A stretch of 64,000 bases of DNA from CAYRVX01 sp964427875 (GTDB lineage Bacteria > Planctomycetota > Phycisphaerae > SM23-33). Position numbers and translations under genes: made by a program. The stretch lies in contig CAYRVX010000012.1 of the NCBI GenBank assembly GCA_964427875.1, forward strand, positions 1 to 64,000, written 5' to 3'. This document shows positions 16,963 through 25,912 of the stretch, one piece after another; the stretch's first letter is position 1, and every line of letters starts with the position of its first letter. Under the pieces are notes generated by a model that saw only the letters and a list, made by a program, of their open reading frames with translations, was not told the DNA's origin and made no database searches.

Positions 16963-18692
16963 CGGCAAAGCCGCCCGTGAACGCCAACGGCGACGAGAAG
17001 GCGCGGCCCACGCTGCGGGGTTTCCTGCTCGTCCTGGTGACGCTGACCGGCGCGGTCGTGCTGGCGCTGGAGGTGCTCGGCACGCGGGTGATCGGCACGC
17101 ATTACGGCAGCAGCCTGTTCGTCTGGGCGGCGCTGATTACGGTGACGCTCGTGTGCCTGGCGATCGGCTACGCCATTGGCGGGCGGCTCGCCGACCGCGT
17201 CCCGCGGGCGTGGATGCTCTGCGTGCTGGTCATCCTGGCCGGGGCGTCCGTGCTGCTGGTGCCGTGGATGACGGCGGTCCTCGCTCCCGTGAGCGACGCC
17301 TTCGGCCTGGCGTGGGGCGCGATCGCCAGCGCGGCCGCCCTGTTCTTCCTGCCGCTGACGCTGCTGGCGATGGCCGGCCCGTACGTGATCCGCCTGCGGG
17401 CCAGGTCCGTGGCGGGCATGGGCTCCACGAGCGGGGCGGTGTACGCCCTCAGCACCATCGGCAGCGTCGCGGGGGCGCTGGCGGTCAGCCTGTGGATGAT
17501 CCCCACGCTCGGCACGCGCCTCAGCCTGCTGATCTGCTCCGGCGTGCTGATCGCCATCGGGGCCGTGGGGCTCGTGGTCGCCACGCGCGGCAAGGCCATC
17601 CTCGCCGTCGTGCTGATCGGCCTGCCCTGGCCGCTGCGCCCGCGGCACGAAGCCCTCCCCGGCGAGATGTACCACACCGAGAGCGCCTACGGCGACCTGC
17701 GGGTGATCCAGCGCGACGTGCCCGGGCGCGGGCTCTATCGCATGCTCATGGTCAACGGCATCATGCAGACGGGCATGCCGATGGACATCGACCTCGTCGG
17801 CCCCGGCGCCATCCTCCAGACCGACGACTACTACCTCGAGCTGCTGCCGTACTTCTACAGCGACCTCGCCGCCGGGCGGACGGGCATACTCATCGGCCTG
17901 GCGGGGGGGATGTTCCCCCGCGTGATGGATTTCTACGAGATCGACTGGACGGCCGTCGAGATCGACGTGAAGGTCGCCGAGCTGGCCAAGGCGTACTTCG
18001 GCTATCGCGGGCCGATCTACGACGCCCGCGGCCGCGAACACCCCGTGGACCTCTCGCGGTTCCCCAATCGCGCCTCGCCCCTCATGGCCGAGCACCTGGC
18101 GGGCGCCGACGAGGAGCACGTCGCCGAGCACGCCCCTCCCGGCGAGTACCGCGGCCGGGCCGTCATCCAGGATGGCCGCAAGTACATCGCCGACCTCGGC
18201 GGCAAAGTGGACTTCATCGTCCTCGACGCCTACAACTCCGACACGATCCCGTTCCACCTGATCACGCGGGAGTTTTTCAAGCTCGTCCGCGGCCGCCTGA
18301 CGGACGACGGGCTGCTGGCGATCAACTACATCGGCTCGCCCGGCGGCGACTTCGTCACGGACTCGCTTTTCCACACGCTGGGCGAGGTCTTCGGCCGCGG
18401 CAAGCTGCGCGCCTACCGCACGCGCGACGACGAATCGGCTGCACAGGTCATCATCATCTTCGCGTTTCGCGGCGACGTGCACGAGCTGCTGCCGCTCTGG
18501 CAGGCCGACGCGGACGGCGGCGCCGGCCGTCTCAGCTACGACCTCACCCGCCGCCGCGTGAAGACCCACCGCCCCGCCGGCTCCGTCATCACCGACGACC
18601 GCAACCCCATCGACCTCGCCCGCGCCCAAACCGCCCTGGCCTGGCGACGACAGACCATGGAATTGCTCAAAGGCCATCGTACGTCTCGCTGA
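16959..18692 (+). CDS. Multi-pass membrane protein with spermidine-synthase-like methyltransferase-fold domain
   Basis: A 577-aa protein. The N-terminal half has about six to seven hydrophobic segments (residues ~20-215), among them FLLVLVTLTGAVVLALEVLG and GAVYALSTIGSVAGALAVSL. The C-terminal half resembles spermidine synthase: ESAYGDLRVIQ, TDDYYLELLPYF, GILIGLAGGMFP as a glycine-rich AdoMet-like loop, AVEIDVKVAELAKAYFG and FIVLDAYNSDTIPFHLITRE. Such fused proteins are common, and whether they make polyamines is unproven. A charged insertion lies between the Rossmann strands at about 360-395. The start overlaps the upstream propeller gene by 4 bp. Confidence 0.85.
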   Translation: MTAKPPVNANGDEKARPTLRGFLLVLVTLTGAVVLALEVLGTRVIGTHYGSSLFVWAALITVTLVCLAIGYAIGGRLADRVPRAWMLCVLVILAGASVLLVPWMTAVLAPVSDAFGLAWGAIASAAALFFLPLTLLAMAGPYVIRLRARSVAGMGSTSGAVYALSTIGSVAGALAVSLWMIPTLGTRLSLLICSGVLIAIGAVGLVVATRGKAILAVVLIGLPWPLRPRHEALPGEMYHTESAYGDLRVIQRDVPGRGLYRMLMVNGIMQTGMPMDIDLVGPGAILQTDDYYLELLPYFYSDLAAGRTGILIGLAGGMFPRVMDFYEIDWTAVEIDVKVAELAKAYFGYRGPIYDARGREHPVDLSRFPNRASPLMAEHLAGADEEHVAEHAPPGEYRGRAVIQDGRKYIADLGGKVDFIVLDAYNSDTIPFHLITREFFKLVRGRLTDDGLLAINYIGSPGGDFVTDSLFHTLGEVFGRGKLRAYRTRDDESAAQVIIIFAFRGDVHELLPLWQADADGGAGRLSYDLTRRRVKTHRPAGSVITDDRNPIDLARAQTALAWRRQTMELLKGHRTSR

Positions 18693-18719
18693 ATGACCTA
18701 TGATTGTGAGCGCAAACCC

Positions 18720-18748
18720 TTGCTTAAGTTGGCATAGTGGGCTAGAAT
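18720..18748 (+). promoter_or_regulatory. Promoter upstream of the unknown gene pair
   Basis: TTGCTT (18720-18725) and TAGAAT (18743-18748) are 17 bp apart. The predicted transcript has a leader of about 245 bases before the first recognised gene at 19000. The leader contains a GGCAG/CTGCC inverted repeat near 18895-18914 but no convincing gene. Confidence 0.5.
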
Positions 18749-18999
18749 ACCCTGTGGAAGTAGCCATGTGGGTACGGAAGAACTGCTGTCCGGAGGACTG
18801 GTTTCCTGTATACGGCTCTTGCCACCGGCAACTGCTAGGAGTGACTGTTTTGGGCCCGGGCATGGAAGGCTCCTGGGGAGGGAAAATAATTCCAGGCAGT
18901 CAACGGAGGCTGCCTTGACTTCGTGTGTTCTCTTGGGCTATAGGAGGCGAAGTGCAACGCTTCTTTGCGTCCTCGAGCCGAGAAGAAAGGGTCATCGTC

Positions 19000-19386
19000 A
19001 TGGTATCAAAGAGACTTGATGTATTGGTCTATCTTCCAAAGGTCCTCCCGCCGCGGATGGAACAGGCCTGCATAGCCCATGCGCTTGAGTACAACCTGTG
19101 CACGGTTGGGGCAACACCGGAGGAAGCGGTTGGGAAGCTCGTCGATCTTGTCATCGACCACTGCAAGCAGGCAAGTGCGATGAGCATGTCGCCCGTGAAC
19201 CTGGCGGAACCGTATCTGCTGCAGGCCTTCTTCCTAGGTGTTCCTCTTCACTATGACGACGAGCAGGTGAAGGCGAAGCTGTCGCAGGAGTTGGCCGACA
19301 CGCTAGGCGTGGTTGATGTACGTCCCCTGCAGGAGGAAACCGGCCAGCGCGACCTGAGAGAGTGCATGCGGCAGAGGGCTGCGTGA
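19000..19386 (+). CDS. Unknown protein with a HicB-like segment
   Basis: 128 aa. Residues ~20-50 (IAHALEYNLCTVGATPEEAV, then GKLVDLVIDHC) resemble the HicB antitoxin partial RNase H fold, where a strand ends in T.G.TPEEA followed by a helix. The C-terminal half (YDDEQVKAKLSQELADTLGV) is unfamiliar and there is no DNA-binding domain. The ATG at 19000 has AAAGGG upstream; an in-frame start at 18925 is also open. Base composition is lower in GC than the neighbours, which with the isolated promoter hints at recent acquisition. It is followed 56 bp later by another unknown gene on the same strand. It could be half of a two-gene module, but HicA-like features are absent from the partner. Confidence 0.6.
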   Translation: MVSKRLDVLVYLPKVLPPRMEQACIAHALEYNLCTVGATPEEAVGKLVDLVIDHCKQASAMSMSPVNLAEPYLLQAFFLGVPLHYDDEQVKAKLSQELADTLGVVDVRPLQEETGQRDLRECMRQRAA

Positions 19387-19442
19387 CGGTATCCGGTCGT
19401 CTGGACGGCTAGGAATGAGTGCTTCCGGGGAGGACGATCGCC

Positions 19443-19925
19443 ATGAAAGATCCGGATAAGTATGGCAATACACTTCACCTTCTGGGGCCGGATGGGTTCA
19501 TCAGATATGCGCAGAGTCAAGCCAAATCGGTTCCGAAGAGAGAGTACTACCCGATCCGAACGCCGTCCCCAAGTCGTCACATGACGATCCATCCGGAAGA
19601 TTTCATTAGACTGATCTACAAGCTCACCTCGGCCTTCTCTTCTCCGGTCAGCCTGGATGTGCGGATCGAGCCGTCGGGCGTTGCGGGCAAGCACGTGCTG
19701 GTGGCCTGGGGGGTGCGGGACCCGGGGCTTCGGAAAGACGGCAAGCCCATCTTCCTAGCCTCGTACCAGAAGGGTATCTGGACATTGCCGTTGGAGGATA
19801 TGCTCAGATACGGCGTCTCTCACGAGCAGGTGGAGACCTTCCGGAAACACCTTTGTCTTCGACCGGAAGATGAGTACGATGACGCAACCTTCTTTCACAT
19901 CCGCCCGCCTGAGATCCAGATATAG
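19443..19925 (+). CDS. Unknown protein, second gene of AT-richer pair
   Basis: 160 aa, no signal peptide, no membrane segment, no motif I recognise. It begins KDPDKYGNTLHLLGPDGFIR and has a central strand-rich part (SLDVRIEPSGVAGKHVLVAW) and an acidic end. The ATG at 19443 has GGGGAGGA upstream. It is in operon with the gene at 19000 and shares that gene's lower GC. No function is assigned. Confidence 0.6.
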   Translation: MKDPDKYGNTLHLLGPDGFIRYAQSQAKSVPKREYYPIRTPSPSRHMTIHPEDFIRLIYKLTSAFSSPVSLDVRIEPSGVAGKHVLVAWGVRDPGLRKDGKPIFLASYQKGIWTLPLEDMLRYGVSHEQVETFRKHLCLRPEDEYDDATFFHIRPPEIQI

Positions 19926-20107
19926 ACAAACCGTTCCACCGGGCCAGTCGGGCCATTCCAGTAAGGGGTGCTTCTCGGGGGAGATGATCCTTCCTTCGAT
20001 CCTCCTGGTCCAGTGAACTGCGGGGGTGACTGAATTCTCGAACTGGGCAACGAGAGGAGCATGGCCGATGCCAGTTCGCGCGGCGTGGCTGGCGTCAGGC
20101 TCGGGGC

Positions 20108-20254
20108 TTACAACCGCCAGGGCGCTCGGAAGGGGACGTGGGTCAGGCGGTCGGCCTCTTCGTCGCCGACGATCTGCTCGGCGGCGGGGTCGTAGCGGAT
20201 TCTCCGGCCGGTGCGGATGGCGATGTTCGAGAGGTGCATCGGCGTCGCGCAGCG
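20108..20254 (-). pseudogene. Remnant of a Gfo/Idh/MocA-family oxidoreductase C-terminus
   Basis: On the minus strand these 48 codons plus stop read CATPMHLSNIAIRTGRRIRY, then DPAAEQIVGDEEADRLTHVP and FRAPWRL. This is the conserved C-terminal end of planctomycete exported Gfo/Idh/MocA oxidoreductases. Sequence before it does not continue the domain, and no NAD-binding N-terminus exists nearby, so the gene has been lost except for its tail. The surrounding 19926-20424 stretch holds no complete gene; 20320-20433 has a short plus-strand open segment ending VVIVVDALSP that may be another fragment. Confidence 0.65.
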
Positions 20255-20424
20255 ATGCGACGACCCCGCCCGCCGGAACCGCAAGCGCGCTCTCGTCATC
20301 CGCGCCATTCGCCTCTCAGAGAGGCCTGGTCCTGAATGACGAAGACCTCCGCGCCCTGTCGCACTACAGCGACATCACGGACCTGCTGGAGCTGGGCGAA
20401 GTCGTGATCGTCGTCGATGCGCTG

Positions 20425-23205
20425 TCACCGTGATTCCAGCACGATGCTTGTCATGTCGATCCGGTAACCGGCGTGGTTGCCCTGGTTGACGCGGAAGGCG
20501 AACGGGGTCTCGGCGGACAGGTCGGCCGGGGCGATGGGGAGCATGAGGGTGCGGTTGATGTTCTCGCTGGTGACGGCCTTGGGGAAAGCGATCTCCTTCC
20601 TGCCGACGCGGACGGTCGCCTCGCCGGGGGCGATGTCCTCGACGACGACGCGAAGCCAGGCGCGGGTGGCGGCCTTCAGCATGGCGGGATCGAGCTTGAC
20701 CTTTGTGGTGAACGGCTTGTTGCGGCGGACGGCCTGGAGGATGTCGCGCGAGAAGAACTGCCGCCTTTGAATGTCGGCCTTGTAAGGCTCGGGCTTCTTG
20801 GCACGCTTGGCCTTGCGAGGGACGTTGAGTGGGAAGGACACCTTCCAGAAGCCCTTGCCCGGCAGCGTGAGCTTGAAGGCGTGGTCCGTGCCTTCGGCCT
20901 CGACTATCCGCGTGGCGAGGCCGAACTCGTAGGTCTGGCTGTCCCAGCGCAGCCGCTGGATCGTGCCGCGGCGGAAGGTCGTGCCCGCGGGCGCCGTGAC
21001 GTTCAGCTCGATCTCGCGCGCCGCGGCGTGGTCGTTGAACAGGGCCACGACGAGCCACTGGCCCCTGTGGGGCGGCATGGCGTCGCCGTCGGTCCCGTCG
21101 ATGCTCGCGACGCACCAGACGTCTCCATCGCTGCTTTCGTTCTCGACGATCCGCCCGCGGAGGTTTTTCAGGAAGCCGTACGCCACGGGCGTGGCCTGGC
21201 GGGCCTGCGAGTGCCACGTGAGGATCGTCCGGCTGCGGATCTTGTCGGGCACCTGGGCGGCGCAGCACATGATGTCCCGCACCTCGTAGATCGCCTTGCG
21301 GAGCTGCGTGAGCGTGGCGGCCTTGGCGGGCGTGTCGATCCGGCCGCCAACCGTCACCGTCCGCAGCTCGCCCGCCTCGGTGTTGTAGGAGTACAGCCAC
21401 TTGTCGTACTTCGTCATCCCGTACGCCGCGAGCACCTCGTACATGCCGATCAGCGCCGTCGGCTCGCCGCCGTAGTGGTGCTCGCAGGCCCCGTCGATGT
21501 GGGGCATGCAGCGGTCGATGGACGGCTTGTATTCCAGCTCCCACCCCGCCCAGTGGTCGGCCTTCCAGCGGAAGCCCCAACTGACGATCACCTGCACGTT
21601 GGGATCGACCTCCTTGACGGCCCTGGCCAGCGTGGCGAGCATCTCGTCGTAGATGTGCGAGTTGCCCTTGGCCGAATAGTACGTGTGCTGCGTGGCGTCG
21701 ATCACCTCCCACCCGCGCGGCGTCCTGGTCCACTGGAAATGGGGCACGACCTTGCCGGTGGCCTTGACGGTGACCGGGCCGCCCTCTCTTGCGTGCCGAT
21801 CATCGAACAGCTTCGTGGGGAAGTTCTTCCGCGTCCGCGCCCAGTTGAGGTACGGCTCGTTCCAGAGCTCCAGGTGCGCCTGGTAGCCGGCGTCCCTGGC
21901 CTTCTGCGCATACTTTCGCCCGCGCTCGATGAGCTTGGCCTTCCAGTTCGCGTCGGTCAGGTTCAGGGCCGTCTGGTAGCGATCGTGCCAGACGTCGATG
22001 TGGAACTTCTCGTGGCCGCCCTTCGTCGGAAGCGTCGGCCCGCCGGAGAAGTGCCTCATGCACCCGGGGCGGAACTCCTGCGGCAGGTCCCAGTATCCGC
22101 CGAAGAGGCCGCAGGGGATGATATCATGGCCGTTCAGCGAGACCGTCCTGCCGGTCACCGTCACGCGCGCCGCCGGAAGGGGCGCCCTCGGCAGCGAGAT
22201 CAGCTCGATCTCCTTGACGGTGAAGGAGACCTTCCCGACCCCGAACGGGTCGATCAGCCCGACGGCCAGGTGGCTGATCTGCGTCAGGTCCAGCGAGTAG
22301 TCCTCGTCCGACGACCAGACGGGCGCGACGATGGCGGCGTCGACGAAGTCCTCGAACAACGCGACGGCCTCGTTGGTCTCATCCGCCAGCGGCACGGCCG
22401 CCTTGACGTGGTACCAACTGCCGTCTTCCTCGCGGAGATAGACGGTGACCTCCACGTCGCTTCGCGGCCTGTCCGTGGCGATCCGCAGCCGCAGGCCTGA
22501 GTACCTCGACAGGTCGCGGACCTGCGGGAGCTCGTACACGGCCACGCGCCCGTAGTTCCAGTTCCGGCGTTTCGTGCCGAGGTCGAAGTCCAGCCGCAGG
22601 CCGTCCTCGTACGTGCCCATGTTCCACTTGCCCGGCCGGACGGGGCGGTTGACGAAGCCGGTCACCTTGCCGGAGACCTTGCCCTCGCCGAGCGTGCCCT
22701 CGTACCGGCCGTGGACCTCCCACGCGGCCCCCTGCGACTGCGGATAGATGTAGTAGTACGCCCACGTGCGGATGTCGATGTCGTCCTTCGGCCAGAAGGC
22801 ACCGGGCGGCGCCGGCGTGAGCCTGGCGTCGAGCTTGCAGACGGCGGTTCGCCACGTCTTGACGCGCCGCCCGTCCGGCTTGATGCCCACCTTCAGCACG
22901 CCCGCCAGCCGCCGGCCGTCGATGGCCAGCCCCGCACCGTCCACGTTGTGGTCGGGTCGCGGCGTGCGGAAGCCCTGGCCGGTGCCTTCCTGCCACTTGC
23001 CCTCGATGCGAGGCAGGATCACGGTCATCCTGCTCGTGGGCTTGCCCTCCCTGTCGGGCGCCAGCGACTCCAGGTCGATCTGCAATCGGCAGTTCTCGGG
23101 CGTGACCTCCTGGACGGAGTTGGCCAGATCAACCAGCTCCTCGCCGGCGGCGCTGGTGCACCCGCCGGCGGCAGCAAGCATGATCAGCACGGCGGCTCTC
23201 TGCAT
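20425..23205 (-). CDS. Putative glycoside hydrolase lipoprotein (clan GH-A-like)
   Basis: A 926-aa lipoprotein (signal with lipobox AAAGGC). The N-terminal third is beta-rich (carbohydrate-binding-like, residues ~100-340), and the centre looks like a TIM-barrel glycosidase. The WNEP motif at residues 448-451 places the probable acid/base Glu at 450. A second Glu in YNTEAGEL at about 610 is a candidate nucleophile. Other clan-type pieces are WGFRWKADHWAGWELEY and HHYGGEPTALIGM. The C-terminal ~200 residues are beta-sandwich-like. The family number and substrate cannot be assigned by eye. The ATG at 23205 follows a GGAAGAGGAG site. It lies 40 bp downstream of the HzsA-related gene and is probably co-transcribed with it. 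Confidence 0.72.
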   Translation of the reverse strand: MQRAAVLIMLAAAGGCTSAAGEELVDLANSVQEVTPENCRLQIDLESLAPDREGKPTSRMTVILPRIEGKWQEGTGQGFRTPRPDHNVDGAGLAIDGRRLAGVLKVGIKPDGRRVKTWRTAVCKLDARLTPAPPGAFWPKDDIDIRTWAYYYIYPQSQGAAWEVHGRYEGTLGEGKVSGKVTGFVNRPVRPGKWNMGTYEDGLRLDFDLGTKRRNWNYGRVAVYELPQVRDLSRYSGLRLRIATDRPRSDVEVTVYLREEDGSWYHVKAAVPLADETNEAVALFEDFVDAAIVAPVWSSDEDYSLDLTQISHLAVGLIDPFGVGKVSFTVKEIELISLPRAPLPAARVTVTGRTVSLNGHDIIPCGLFGGYWDLPQEFRPGCMRHFSGGPTLPTKGGHEKFHIDVWHDRYQTALNLTDANWKAKLIERGRKYAQKARDAGYQAHLELWNEPYLNWARTRKNFPTKLFDDRHAREGGPVTVKATGKVVPHFQWTRTPRGWEVIDATQHTYYSAKGNSHIYDEMLATLARAVKEVDPNVQVIVSWGFRWKADHWAGWELEYKPSIDRCMPHIDGACEHHYGGEPTALIGMYEVLAAYGMTKYDKWLYSYNTEAGELRTVTVGGRIDTPAKAATLTQLRKAIYEVRDIMCCAAQVPDKIRSRTILTWHSQARQATPVAYGFLKNLRGRIVENESSDGDVWCVASIDGTDGDAMPPHRGQWLVVALFNDHAAAREIELNVTAPAGTTFRRGTIQRLRWDSQTYEFGLATRIVEAEGTDHAFKLTLPGKGFWKVSFPLNVPRKAKRAKKPEPYKADIQRRQFFSRDILQAVRRNKPFTTKVKLDPAMLKAATRAWLRVVVEDIAPGEATVRVGRKEIAFPKAVTSENINRTLMLPIAPADLSAETPFAFRVNQGNHAGYRIDMTSIVLESR

Positions 23206-23245
23206 ACTCCTCTTCCCGTCCCATGCATCCCTGCGAGAGGCTCTT

Positions 23246-25738
23246 TCAATCCAGCCGTGGTCTGACGACTTCGCCGCGGCATTGGGCCTCGGCGTTCTCG
23301 AACGAGCCGAAGAAGTCGCTCTGGCAGTCCAGCCAGAGCGTGAGCCGGTGGAGGTCCTCCGGCGGCAGCTTGACCTTGTTGTGCCTCTTTTCGAGCATTG
23401 CCAGCAGCTTCGAGGCCCGCGCGCCGAACTTGCCCGGCGTCGTTCGCGGCTCCGTCCACCGGTCATAGCCGTATCCGGTCGCACCGTAGAAGAACGCGTG
23501 CTTCTGGAGATTGATGTACGACGTGTAGTGCCTGGTGCGCTGCTTCGCCCAGTCGCCGCGGCGCAGGTCGGGGGCCTTGTGCGGGTTCTTCATGTGGCAC
23601 GGCAGGCAGTGCTTCTCCAGCACCGGCTGGACCAGGCGAGGGAAGCTGAAGGGGTTGGAGCCGTCCACGTCGGGGCGGATCTTCGACGGCTCGCGCCGCA
23701 GCGCCAGCGGGACGTGCTTCGCCTGGGCGGGGGCTCGGTGCCTGCGCTCGTGGCAGCCCTGGCAGGAGAGCCGCTGGCCCGCGTGGACGTACGTGACGGA
23801 CCGCATGGACTGGATGGCCAGCCCGCGCTCGTCCAGCACCTGGAAGTACAGCAGCTTGCCGGCCGGAACCAGGAAGTGCGCGCTGCCGTCGGCCTCGATG
23901 GGTACCGTGCCCAGCACGGCCCGGGCGCCCTTCTCGCGGCCGTAGCCGATGAACGGCACGTTGTGGATCGGCGAGGCCTTGGGCAGGACCTGGACGATCC
24001 GCAACTGCTTGAGGACCGTCCCTTCCGGCCAGGGCAGCAGGCCGTCGTAGACGTTCATCACCGCCACGGGAACGGGCGGCGGGGCCTCCGACGGCGCCGG
24101 CTGCGGTGGCTTCGCCTCGCCGGGCGCATCCGGCACGGCCACGGGCGACGTCCACCGCGCGGGCGGCGCGGGTCTCGCCAGGTGCGACACGACCGGCGGC
24201 TTGTTCCGCCGCCGCAGCGGGATCGGGCTGAGGCACGAGATCTTCGGATCGCGGTAGATCAGCTCCCTGTTGCCGAAGGCGTCCAGCAGGTAGATGCCGT
24301 AGCCGGCGCCCCTGCCGCGCCCGCCGGTCGCGGCGGCGTCGTAGACGCAGAGGTAGAAGTCCTCGTCGAGCGGCCAGGCCGTCGCGCAGGACTGGTGCCC
24401 GCCGCCCTCGGCCTCGGGGAAGGCCTCCTCCGGCGTGATCCGCCTCACGGGCGACATGCGGTCGTCGTCCTCGACGTCCGGGTCGATCATGATCAGCGAG
24501 CCGTAGGCCTGGTTGTGGTGTGCGGCGGCGGTCGCGATGTAACGGCTGGAGCCGGGAATCGCCCGAACGTCCAGCTCCATCAGCGGCGCGGCGCCCTGGT
24601 GGGGCTTGAAGTTGCCGTGGATGGCCCGCGCGTCCCGGCCGTCCGGCGTGGTGATCCACGGGTGGTGGGCCTGGTTGAAGCCGCGATCGACGTAGTCCCA
24701 CCGCGAGTACACGATCATCCCGGAGTTGTCCACGCTCGGGTGCCACTCGTTGGACTCGTTAAGGCTGATCGTGCGGATGTCGCCGCCGTCGGGCCTCATC
24801 GTGTGGAGGGCGAAGATGGGCACCGGCCGTTCGTGGCAGCGGCCGAAGCCGCCTCGCCGCTCCGAGTTGAAGACGATCCGCCCGTCCGGCAGCCAGCAGG
24901 GGTCGAAGTCGTTCGTCTTGCCGTCCGTGAGCTGCCGCAGGTGTGTGCCGTCGGCGTTCACGCGGAAGACGTGCCACGTGCTGCGCCGCGACCACCTGAA
25001 CCGCGTCGGCTCGGCCTCGGTGTACGCGAAGAGGATCGTCCTGCCGTCGTAGCTCAGGTCCGGCGAGAGGAATGCGCCCGGGACGAGCTTCTTGCCTTCG
25101 AAGCGCCCGTTCTCGCAGACCGCCTCGGCGAGGACGTCGCGGACGGTGGGGTTCGCCCCGAAGGGATCCCCCAGCACGTACACGCCGCCGCCCGGGACGG
25201 CGGTGAAGCCGAAGTACTGGTCGCACATGTGGTTTCGCCGGGCGCGGTGCTTCTTGATGAACAGGACCTCATCGAAGCTCAGCAGCCGGTTGCGGAAGGC
25301 GATCTTCCGCCGCAGGCGGCAGAGCGCCTGGTGTACGGCGAAGCGCGCCCTGCCGTCCTTGACGGGCGTTGCGCCGCCGCGGCGCTGGAGGGCCTCGAGC
25401 TGCTTCTCCTCGGCGGCCAGCGAGCCGGGGGGCAACTTGCCCTTCAGGTGCTTCAGCAGCGCCTCGGTCCGCCGCAGGACGACGTCCACCGGGTCGCGGT
25501 CGGCTTCGAGGATCAGCGCCTCGGCGCGGTAGGCCGTGGCCTCGATCCGGCGGAACCACCTTCCGAGGCTTCGGATCTGCCGCTCCAGCTCTTCGAACTG
25601 CTCGCCCCATTCGTGTTCCAGCCAGTCGGCGGCCTTGCCGCCAGGTTCAACCGCGCCCAGGCCCGCGTCGCCAAGCGCGCCGAGCGCGATCATGGCGAGG
25701 GCGATGAACACGAGAGCTGCAAGAGTGCGGTTCATCAT
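23246..25738 (-). CDS. HzsA-related exported propeller protein with two c-haem motifs
   Basis: 830 aa: a signal peptide, a helical N-terminal region, then a TolB/PD40-like propeller (LSPDLSYDGRTILFAY, LPDGRIVFNSERRGG, SVDNSGMIVYSRWDYVDRG). A C-terminal part follows with CxxCH motifs CQGCH (about residue 659) and CLPCH (about 711). The order matches the family named after the hydrazine synthase alpha subunit, widespread in planctomycetes that do not do anammox. Haem attachment implies a periplasmic location. No HzsB/C or other anammox genes are present, so hydrazine synthesis is not implied. It heads a two-gene minus-strand operon with the glycosidase-like lipoprotein, and a paralogue lies at 26727. 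Confidence 0.85.
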   Translation of the reverse strand: MMNRTLAALVFIALAMIALGALGDAGLGAVEPGGKAADWLEHEWGEQFEELERQIRSLGRWFRRIEATAYRAEALILEADRDPVDVVLRRTEALLKHLKGKLPPGSLAAEEKQLEALQRRGGATPVKDGRARFAVHQALCRLRRKIAFRNRLLSFDEVLFIKKHRARRNHMCDQYFGFTAVPGGGVYVLGDPFGANPTVRDVLAEAVCENGRFEGKKLVPGAFLSPDLSYDGRTILFAYTEAEPTRFRWSRRSTWHVFRVNADGTHLRQLTDGKTNDFDPCWLPDGRIVFNSERRGGFGRCHERPVPIFALHTMRPDGGDIRTISLNESNEWHPSVDNSGMIVYSRWDYVDRGFNQAHHPWITTPDGRDARAIHGNFKPHQGAAPLMELDVRAIPGSSRYIATAAAHHNQAYGSLIMIDPDVEDDDRMSPVRRITPEEAFPEAEGGGHQSCATAWPLDEDFYLCVYDAAATGGRGRGAGYGIYLLDAFGNRELIYRDPKISCLSPIPLRRRNKPPVVSHLARPAPPARWTSPVAVPDAPGEAKPPQPAPSEAPPPVPVAVMNVYDGLLPWPEGTVLKQLRIVQVLPKASPIHNVPFIGYGREKGARAVLGTVPIEADGSAHFLVPAGKLLYFQVLDERGLAIQSMRSVTYVHAGQRLSCQGCHERRHRAPAQAKHVPLALRREPSKIRPDVDGSNPFSFPRLVQPVLEKHCLPCHMKNPHKAPDLRRGDWAKQRTRHYTSYINLQKHAFFYGATGYGYDRWTEPRTTPGKFGARASKLLAMLEKRHNKVKLPPEDLHRLTLWLDCQSDFFGSFENAEAQCRGEVVRPRLD

Positions 25739-25856
25739 GGCAATCCAACCTGCCTGATCCCACGCGGCCGGATGACTATCCTACAGGATGCGCCGCCGGA
25801 TGGCACCCGCAATCGACGCCCGGCTCGCCTGCGGCGCTGCGTGCGCCAATAGAGAA

Positions 25857-25880
25857 CGGGCGGCCCCGAGGAGCCGCCCG
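25857..25880 (-). terminator. Hairpin terminator for the PEP-CTERM gene at 25913
   Basis: An 8-bp perfect GC stem (CGGGCGGC/GCCGCCCG) with an 8-base loop lies 33 bp past the stop and is followed on the minus strand by TTCTCTATT. A similar GC hairpin follows the PEP-CTERM gene at 59585. Confidence 0.6.
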
Positions 25881-25912
25881 CCACGCTTCCGATGCGTTGT
25901 CTTTCCGACGAG

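Noticed and set aside
20026..20433. A 135-codon plus-strand gene between the unknown module and the glycosidase gene
   Set aside because: The first two thirds are Arg/Ser-rich antisense of the oxidoreductase remnant; only the last ~35 codons look protein-like and they have no start or ribosome site of their own.
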